Below are positions 1 to 4,524 of a stretch of DNA of 5,782 nucleotides, piece by piece (position 1 is the first letter of the stretch; every line of letters starts with the position of its first letter). A program made the translations under genes and the position numbers. The stretch is from an uncultured Collinsella sp. (GTDB taxonomy: Bacteria; Actinomycetota; Coriobacteriia; Coriobacteriales; Coriobacteriaceae). The notes under the pieces are model-generated. The model saw nothing but the letters and a program-made list of their open reading frames with translations, was not told the DNA's origin and made no database searches. The stretch lies in the NCBI GenBank assembly GCA_958439775.1, contig CAUBWQ010000072.1, positions 1 to 5,782 of the forward strand. Direction: 5' to 3'.

Positions 1-33
1 GTTCGTAGCCGCTAGCTTTACTGCAATACAAGA

Positions 34-63
34 CGGCCCTGCACCTCTCGAGGTGCAGGGCCG
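34..63 (-). terminator. Rho-independent terminator of kup
   Basis: A 13-bp perfect stem (34-46 with 51-63), very GC-rich, closes on a CTCG/CGAG tetraloop. It starts 22 nt after the kup TAG stop. Read on the minus strand it is followed by TCTTGTATT, a broken but T-rich tail, which fits an intrinsic terminator for kup. Read on the plus strand the following bases are not T-rich, so it would be a poor terminator in that direction. Confidence 0.8.
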
Positions 64-85
64 CTGTCGTTGATTTAAGGCGCCG

Positions 86-2317
86 CTAGAAGTTGGCGTC
101 GTTGAGTTGTTCGCTCTCGAGGCCGTCGAGCTGTTGCTGTTCGGGCGTATCGGCGACGCTCTCGAGCAACTCGGTGGGATCGACGTTCATGTCCTTACCG
201 GCTTCGTTGCCGTTGACCAAGTCGTCCGAGAAGATGTCGACTTCCATTTCCTCGGCCTCTTCGATCTGAACCTCGAGCGGCACCTGGGTGCGCACGAGCT
301 TAACGGCCGGGCGCATGCGGGCAAACAGCGGCACGTACTCGATGATGATGGCCGAGTTCTCAAGACCGTACCAGCGTGCCGGGCTTCCGCAGGCGCGGCG
401 GACGGCGTACTTGATTGCCATCACGCGGTGGTCATTGCGGTTGATGTCCGTTTCGGGGGCAAGCATCTTGCGCAGCATACAAAAGCGGAAGTCACCCACG
501 TTGCCGCGTGTCTCGTAGATGGAGTAGGTGTGATGTTGCGGCGGCAGCTCGCCCGATGCCATCAAGTCGCCGACGATCTGACGCAGGTAGGCATTAACGC
601 GCTGGTTGACCTTAAAGCCCAGGTCCAGGCGCACGCGGAATAAAAAGTCCGTGCCAAAGGTCTCGACGGAATACTCGTGCGTATAGGGCTCGTCGGTGAC
701 ATGCACGTTAATGAACCAATACGCCTTGGCGCGCTTGGGATGTTTATCCAGGATGGAATAGAGCACGTCGCGGTCGAGCGTGAGCGGATCGGGGCTGTTG
801 GTGAGAAACACCAGGTTGTCGGCGAGCACGGGATAGGTCTCGTCGTTGCGCAGGCGGTTGAGCTGGTCGATGTACTTGGAGACGGGCAGCAAAATCGTCT
901 GCGTGCGCTCGATGGCGGTGCCGCGGCGCCACACGTACATAAGGCCAAGCAGCAGTGCGGCCAGGAAGATCATGACGTAGCCGCCGTCAAAGAACATGGT
1001 GAGGCACGAAGCGAAGAAGCACAGCTCAATGGCACCAAAGAGCAGGGCAAAGATGCAGGCGCCCAGCTTGTGCTTGAGGATGCCGATGATATAGCTCGTC
1101 AAAAGCGTCGTGGTCATGAGCATGGTCACGGTGATGGCGAGGCCATAGGCACTCTCCATGCGCTCGGAGTTTTGGAACAGCAGCACGATGAAGATACAGC
1201 CGACCCACATGATGTTATTGACGAGCGGAATATAGAGCTGACCCTTGGTGTCGCTGGGGTAGTGGATGCGCAGGTGCGGCATAAGGTTGAGGCGCGTTGC
1301 CTCGGATACCAGCGAGAACGAGCCGGTGATGAGGGCCTGCGAGGCGATGATGGCCGCCACGGCCGAAAGCACGATGGCAAAGGGGCGCAGGGGCTCGGGA
1401 GGCATCATATAGAACGGGTTAACGATATCCATCGCGAGCATCTGGGGGTTGGAGTTATTGGCGAGCAGCCAAGCTCCCTGACCCAGGTAGTTAAGGATAA
1501 GCGCTGCCTTAACAAACGGCCAGGATGCATAGATGTTGGCCTTGCCAACGTGGCCCATGTCCGAGTAGAGGGCCTCGGCGCCGGTCGTCGACAGGAAGAC
1601 GAAGCCGAGCACCATGATGCCCGAGTGGTTGATGGGCGAGAACAGGAACATGATGCCGCGGATGGGGTTGAGCGCGCGTAGGATGGACAGGTTGCCGAGC
1701 ATGTTGAACAGGCCGGCGCCCGCCAGGAACAGGAACCACAGCGTCATGAGCGGGCCGAAGAGCTTGCCGATTGACGAGGTGCCGGCGCGCTGCATGGCAA
1801 ACAGACCGCAGATAATGATGATGGTGATGATGATCACATTGGTCTGACCGTCACCCAATAGTGCGTGGCCCCACTCGATGGTACGCAGGCCCTCAATGGC
1901 TGTGGTGACCGTGACCGCGGGGGTGAGGATGCCGTCGGCGAGCAGCGCCGCGCCGCCGATCATGGCGGGGAGAATCAGCCATGGCGCCACCTTGCGCACG
2001 AGACTGAACAGGGCGAAGATGCCGCCTTCGTTGTGGTTGTCGGCCTTCATGGCGATTACCACGTACTTGACCGTGGTCACGAGCGTCATGGTCCAGATGA
2101 CGAGCGAAAGCGCGCCCAGGATCATGTCCTCGCTGACGGTACCGATGCCGCCGTTGTTGGCGACGATTGATTTCATGGTGTACATGGGGCTCGTGCCGAT
2201 GTCGCCATAGACGACGCCGAGCGTTACGAGCAGCATGCCAGCGGAGAGGGGGATGGCTCCGTGCCCGCCTTGCCCGCGCTGGTCTTGGAGGTTTGCCTCC
2301 AGTTTATTGTGTGCCAC
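86..2317 (-). CDS. kup: Kup-family potassium uptake permease (K+/H+ symporter)
   Basis: Inner-membrane low-affinity K+ uptake carrier, known in E. coli as Kup/TrkD, which cotransports K+ with H+. Numbering here is from the upstream ATG at 2335. Family motifs are GDIGTSPMYT (44-53, TM1), NEGGIFAL (102-109), ADGILTPAVTV (133-143), GAEALYSDMGH (252-262) and QALITGSFSLVSEA (about 333-346). About twelve hydrophobic segments lie between residues 29 and 468. They are followed by a cytoplasmic domain of about 280 residues whose last 59 residues hold 19 Asp/Glu and only one Lys. E. coli Kup is 622 aa, so this protein is longer at the C-terminus. I prefer the GTG start at 2317 (743 aa): AAGGGAG lies 5 nt upstream of it, whereas the in-frame ATG at 2335 (749 aa) has no Shine-Dalgarno site. 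The gene stands alone, with its own terminator downstream and no cotranscribed neighbour visible. Confidence 0.96.
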   Translation of the reverse strand: MAHNKLEANLQDQRGQGGHGAIPLSAGMLLVTLGVVYGDIGTSPMYTMKSIVANNGGIGTVSEDMILGALSLVIWTMTLVTTVKYVVIAMKADNHNEGGIFALFSLVRKVAPWLILPAMIGGAALLADGILTPAVTVTTAIEGLRTIEWGHALLGDGQTNVIIITIIIICGLFAMQRAGTSSIGKLFGPLMTLWFLFLAGAGLFNMLGNLSILRALNPIRGIMFLFSPINHSGIMVLGFVFLSTTGAEALYSDMGHVGKANIYASWPFVKAALILNYLGQGAWLLANNSNPQMLAMDIVNPFYMMPPEPLRPFAIVLSAVAAIIASQALITGSFSLVSEATRLNLMPHLRIHYPSDTKGQLYIPLVNNIMWVGCIFIVLLFQNSERMESAYGLAITVTMLMTTTLLTSYIIGILKHKLGACIFALLFGAIELCFFASCLTMFFDGGYVMIFLAALLLGLMYVWRRGTAIERTQTILLPVSKYIDQLNRLRNDETYPVLADNLVFLTNSPDPLTLDRDVLYSILDKHPKRAKAYWFINVHVTDEPYTHEYSVETFGTDFLFRVRLDLGFKVNQRVNAYLRQIVGDLMASGELPPQHHTYSIYETRGNVGDFRFCMLRKMLAPETDINRNDHRVMAIKYAVRRACGSPARWYGLENSAIIIEYVPLFARMRPAVKLVRTQVPLEVQIEEAEEMEVDIFSDDLVNGNEAGKDMNVDPTELLESVADTPEQQQLDGLESEQLNDANF
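2286..2301 (-). repeat. Small hairpin in the first codons of kup
   Basis: Perfect 6-bp arms TGGAGG (2286-2291) and CCTCCA (2296-2301) with a 4-nt loop, about 14 nt downstream of the GTG start codon in the kup mRNA. It contains a GGAGG, but no suitable start codon follows at normal spacing. It could affect ribosome loading, which is inference only. Confidence 0.4.
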
Positions 2318-2322
2318 GAGGA

Positions 2323-2329
2323 CTCCCTT
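2323..2329 (-). promoter_or_regulatory. Shine-Dalgarno site that decides the kup start
   Basis: Minus-strand AAGGGAG, 5 nt before a GTG at 2317-2315. It lies inside the short extension encoded from the ATG at 2335. That ATG is preceded by AGATAACCGG, which has no pairing to the 16S tail. This makes the GTG the more likely start. Confidence 0.6.
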
Positions 2330-2335
2330 AGACAT

Positions 2336-2411
2336 CCGGTTATCTGTCTAGGACAAAAAACTTTATGCCGTCTTTATACATACAAGAGCAGTTTGGCACA
2401 TAGGGTTATTT
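2336..2411 (-). promoter_or_regulatory. Probable kup promoter region
   Basis: This AT-rich stretch is the only plausible place for the kup promoter. The best -10 candidate on the minus strand is TATAAA (2378-2373), about 55 nt upstream of the GTG start. No good -35 lies 16-18 bp upstream of it. A factor-dependent promoter or a different -10 is possible. Confidence 0.3.
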
Positions 2412-2446
2412 TAGACAATAATCCTCAGCTGGGGATTATTTATCTA
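2412..2446. terminator. Long AT-flanked palindrome, probable eamA terminator
   Basis: Arms AATAATCC (2417-2424) and GGATTATT (2433-2440) are perfectly complementary. The centre continues as TCAGCTGG with one G-T pair, and outer TAGA (2412-2415) and TCTA (2443-2446) pair across a small bulge. It begins about 28 nt after the stop of the EamA gene and would form a stem of about 10 bp. The minus-strand tail (GTCTAAAATAACC) is only weakly T-rich. It also lies upstream of kup, so it could instead be an operator. Terminator is the simpler reading. Confidence 0.5.
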
Positions 2447-2474
2447 CGCAGGTAGCATTTCAAAGCAGGGGCTT

Positions 2475-3386
2475 TTAAGCACGTACTGTCTGGGCGATGC
2501 CAGCCTTGGCGTTTGCGCGTTTGCCGGCGAGTTCGCAAAAAATCGCGCCGCCGATGATAAGCGCGGCACCCATCAGGCGGACCGGTGTTATGGCTTCGCC
2601 CAAAAGGACGGCCGAGAACACGACGGCCGAAAGCGGCTCGAGGTAGCCGACGACCGCGACGGTCTGGACGGGCAGCTTGGCGACGGCGCTAAAGTAGAGC
2701 AGGCAACCGATGCCGGTGTTGATGACGCCGAGCATGACGACGGCGCGCCAATCAATACTGGCGGCGACGCCGGCGGACAGGAATGAGGGGGCGCCCTGCG
2801 TGATGAGCGTGAGGACCAGCGCGGTCACAAAGGCGGCGCTCACCTGGAGCGTGGAGTTCTCGAGGCCTTCGATGTGTGGCGCACCCTTGCTAGCGATGAC
2901 CATCAGCGCATAGCAAAATGCCGAGGCGATACCGCAGACAATACCCGCAATGGGCATATTGCCGCCTAGACCTTGTGCTGCAATGAGAAAAGCACCGCAG
3001 GCGACGGCGATAAACCCGGCGATTTTGCCGCCGGTCAGTTTTTCACCAAAGATGAGTGGGGAGAGCGCCATAACGATGATGGGGCCACAGTAGTACAGCA
3101 GCGAGGATACGCCGACGCCGATCGTCTGGTAGGCGCGGAACAGAAAAATCCAGCTGGCGCCCAGCGCGGCTCCCGAGAGGAGGAGGGCTGCGGCTTCGCG
3201 GGGGCGAGATGGCGCCTGCAACTTATGGCTTTGGGTGATGGCGAGGATGGTGACAAGCGAGAGCGCGCCCAAAAACGTGCGTAGTAGCACGATATCGGAG
3301 CTCGGCAGCGCGATGGCAGCGGCGATGATGCCGTTGGAGCCAAACAATAGCAATGCTGCTAAGTACGTAAACAGTCCGTTGTTCAT
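2475..3386 (-). CDS. EamA-family (DMT superfamily) transporter
   Basis: Inner-membrane carrier of the drug/metabolite transporter superfamily, 303 aa, the usual length. The substrate cannot be read from the sequence; relatives export amino acids or other metabolites. It shows the two-repeat EamA fold: about ten hydrophobic helices, with repeat one at about residues 6-136 and repeat two at about 146-288. Each repeat ends in the family signature P-(I/L)-x(n)-(F/L)GE: GPIIVMALSPLIFGEKLT (101-118) and EPLSAVVFSAVLLGEAIT (250-267). The short C-terminal tail is basic (GKRANAKAG). The ATG start has AGAGGGGA 9 nt upstream. It is divergent from a LysR-type gene across a gap of about 100 bp carrying a LysR box, so it is the likely target of that regulator. 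A hairpin follows the TAA stop. Confidence 0.93.
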   Translation of the reverse strand: MNNGLFTYLAALLLFGSNGIIAAAIALPSSDIVLLRTFLGALSLVTILAITQSHKLQAPSRPREAAALLLSGAALGASWIFLFRAYQTIGVGVSSLLYYCGPIIVMALSPLIFGEKLTGGKIAGFIAVACGAFLIAAQGLGGNMPIAGIVCGIASAFCYALMVIASKGAPHIEGLENSTLQVSAAFVTALVLTLITQGAPSFLSAGVAASIDWRAVVMLGVINTGIGCLLYFSAVAKLPVQTVAVVGYLEPLSAVVFSAVLLGEAITPVRLMGAALIIGGAIFCELAGKRANAKAGIAQTVRA

Positions 3387-3409
3387 GCGCTGACATCCCC
3401 TCTATATCC

Positions 3410-3419
3410 GAACATGTTC
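3410..3419. repeat. Perfect 10-bp palindrome GAACATGTTC
   Basis: GAACATGTTC is perfectly self-complementary. Its right half (GTTC) is shared with the left arm of the LysR box that follows. The spacing of the GAAC/GTTC half-sites (2 nt) is wrong for a Gram-positive LexA box. It could be a second, activation-type contact site for the LysR protein on the exporter side. Confidence 0.45.
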
Positions 3420-3432
3420 ACTATGGGTGAAC
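3416..3432. promoter_or_regulatory. LysR box (T-N11-A) between eamA and the LysR gene
   Basis: GTTCAC (3416-3421) and GTGAAC (3427-3432) form a perfect 6-bp inverted repeat with a 5-nt spacer. It contains the T-N11-A pattern (3418-3430) typical of LysR-family recognition sites. It sits in the divergent intergenic region, directly upstream of the -35 region of the LysR gene. This is the classical place for autorepression and for control of the divergent target. Confidence 0.7.
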
Positions 3433-3459
3433 TGGCTTTAGAAGAAAAGCGAATATAAT
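3432..3459 (+). promoter_or_regulatory. Promoter of the LysR gene
   Basis: A perfect -10 TATAAT lies at 3454-3459. The best -35 is CTGGCT (3432-3437), a weak 3/6 match, with 16-bp spacing. Transcription would start near 3466, giving a leader of about 40 nt to the GTG start. The LysR box abuts the -35, so bound regulator would interfere with polymerase. Confidence 0.6.
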
Positions 3460-3490
3460 GCATGGAAAACATGACAAAAACTCATGCAAG

Positions 3491-3498
3491 GGTGGGGA
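3491..3498 (+). promoter_or_regulatory. Shine-Dalgarno-like site that decides the LysR start
   Basis: GGTGGGGA, preceded by AAGG, lies 6 nt before GTG 3505. The earlier in-frame ATG at 3484 is preceded by GACAAAAACTC, which has no ribosome-binding sequence. Confidence 0.45.
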
Positions 3499-3504
3499 CG
3501 TGCC

Positions 3505-4362
3505 GTGGAGACCAATATCCAAAAGATGCAAGTGCTGCTCGAGACGGTGCGTGCCGGCAGCTTTACGCGTGCTGCAGAGTGCCTGAGCTATTCGCAGTCG
3601 GGCGTGAGTCGCATGGTGGGCGACCTTGAGGCAGACTGGGGTTTTAAGGTGCTTGATCGCAGCCGCGAGGGCGTGGTGCTTTCTGCCGACGGGCGGCAGG
3701 TCATGCCGGCAGTCGAGGCGTTATGCGAAGAGTTTGGCCGCCTGCAGCGACGCGTGGACGAGATGCGAGGGCTCATGCGCGGCAAAATCTGCATCGGTAC
3801 GTTTTCGAGCGTGGCGACCCACGTGCTGCCGCCAGTGATTGCGCGCTTTCGCGCCGATCACCCGGACGTCGATTACGAGTTGCTGATGGGCGATTACTCA
3901 GAGATTGAACAATGGGTGTCAGAGGGCCGCTGCGATCTGGGCTTTATCCCGCATGAGCCCCGAGAAAACGGCATGGCATCGCGGCCTTTGGTGCGCGACG
4001 AGTTGATGGCGGTAGTGCCGGCAGGCTCTTTGCTTGCCACGGCGGAGGCCGTCTCTCTTTCCGATTTGGCTAACGAGCAGTTTATTCTGCTAGAACGCGG
4101 CACCGATGACGAGATTACGCCGCTGTTTCGCCGCGCGGGCCTGGCGGTGCGCTCTAAGCTGTCGACTTGGGATGACTATGCGATTATGGCTATGGTCGAG
4201 GACGGCTTGGGCGCGAGCATTCTTCCCGCGCTCATCTTGCGCCGCTGTCAGTTCGATGTTGCCGTGCGACCACTCGAGGGACATCCCCATCGGCAGATCA
4301 ATGCGATATATCGCACGGCTGACGTTTCGCTTGCCGCCGCTCGATTCCTTGAATACCTCTAA
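3505..4362 (+). CDS. LysR-type transcriptional regulator
   Basis: DNA-binding regulator with the standard LysR layout. Numbering is from the upstream ATG at 3484 (292 aa). The N-terminal winged helix-turn-helix covers about 11-70: NIQKMQVLLETVRAGSFTRA starts it and SYSQSGVSRMVGDLE is the recognition-helix region. A linker helix (about 72-98) follows, then a periplasmic-binding-protein-like effector domain from about 101 to the end, with the typical IGTFSSVATHVLPPVIARF opening. I prefer the GTG at 3505 (285 aa): it has a G-rich Shine-Dalgarno-like site, and the product then starts just before the family N-terminus. It is divergent from the EamA transporter, with a T-N11-A box between them, so it probably regulates itself and that transporter. 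The effector is unknown. No convincing terminator was seen after the TAA. Confidence 0.94.
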   Translation: METNIQKMQVLLETVRAGSFTRAAECLSYSQSGVSRMVGDLEADWGFKVLDRSREGVVLSADGRQVMPAVEALCEEFGRLQRRVDEMRGLMRGKICIGTFSSVATHVLPPVIARFRADHPDVDYELLMGDYSEIEQWVSEGRCDLGFIPHEPRENGMASRPLVRDELMAVVPAGSLLATAEAVSLSDLANEQFILLERGTDDEITPLFRRAGLAVRSKLSTWDDYAIMAMVEDGLGASILPALILRRCQFDVAVRPLEGHPHRQINAIYRTADVSLAAARFLEYL

Positions 4363-4450
4363 ACGTGTGCACGTCATTGTCCGCTTTGGGCAAAACTCGG
4401 AGTTCCGTACGTTTTCTTATGAAATTGAACTTTCGAATGAGGTACGGCGC

Positions 4451-4497
4451 TATACTGCTTGCTAAATTGAACCTTGGTTCAATTCGTGTTCTATAAA
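4451..4497 (+). promoter_or_regulatory. Candidate promoters of the HTH-aminotransferase gene
   Basis: Two -10-like hexamers are present: TATACT (4451-4456) and TATAAA (4492-4497). In each case a TTGAAC from an AAATTGAAC repeat lies upstream where a -35 might be (4425-4430 and 4467-4472), but the spacing is 20 and 19 bp, longer than the optimum. The second would give a leader of about 20 nt to GTG 4525. Which one is used cannot be decided from the sequence. Confidence 0.4.
4465..4484. promoter_or_regulatory. Palindromic operator candidate AATTGAACC-TT-GGTTCAATT
   Basis: Perfect 9-bp arms (4465-4473 and 4476-4484) flank a 2-nt centre. It is built from the second AAATTGAAC copy and its inverted partner. 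A dimeric helix-turn-helix protein would suit it. It overlaps the candidate -35 of the downstream promoter, so binding would be expected to repress. It also contains GAAC-N4-GTTC, the core of a Gram-positive LexA box, though the bases between and around do not match. Confidence 0.6.
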
Positions 4498-4512
4498 TTG
4501 AACTTTGCCAGC

Positions 4513-4520
4513 AAGGAGGT
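4513..4520 (+). promoter_or_regulatory. Strong Shine-Dalgarno site for GTG 4525
   Basis: AAGGAGGT, an essentially perfect match to the anti-16S tail, ends 4 nt before the GTG at 4525. This is good evidence that the HTH-encoding stretch is translated from that GTG. Confidence 0.8.
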
Positions 4521-4524
4521 TCCT

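Larger units (their letters stand above)
4422..4503. repeat. Three direct copies of AAATTGAAC upstream of the HTH-aminotransferase gene
   Basis: AAATTGAAC occurs at 4422-4430, 4464-4472 and 4495-4503, each followed by TTT or CTT. The starts are 42 and 31 bp apart, close to four and three helical turns, so all three would lie on the same DNA face. An inverted copy lies at 4476-4484. The region holds no gene. The repeats fit a multi-site operator, most likely for the HTH domain encoded just downstream (inference). Confidence 0.7.

Noticed and set aside
677..1681. Plus-strand open frame of 334 codons across kup
   Set aside because: Lies wholly antisense to the clearly coding kup gene. Its His/Asp/Gly/Glu/Val-rich translation is what the opposite strand of GC-rich codons gives. 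It has no recognisable domain.
2336..2474. c-di-AMP (ydaO-type) riboswitch upstream of kup
   Set aside because: Potassium transporters are often controlled by this riboswitch, but the leader is too short. The gap is only 139 nt and includes the palindrome and the promoter, and I see none of the element's conserved stretches.
3401..3406. TATAGA on the minus strand as the -10 of the EamA gene
   Set aside because: It would place the transcript start only a few bases before the ATG and exclude the Shine-Dalgarno site from the mRNA. No matching -35 is visible.
3410..3419. GAACATGTTC as a LexA box
   Set aside because: The half-sites are 2 nt apart instead of the 4 nt needed, and the neighbouring genes have no link to DNA damage.
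4363..4421. Terminator for the LysR gene
   Set aside because: Only short imperfect hairpins are present (ACGTG-TG-CACGT near 4364, CGGA-GT-TCCG near 4398), with no following T tract.
4469..4480. GAACCTTGGTTC as a LexA/SOS box
   Set aside because: It has the GAAC-N4-GTTC core of Gram-positive LexA sites, but the four central bases and the flanks do not match. The same AAATTGAAC word recurs twice nearby without the partner half, which points to a different binder.
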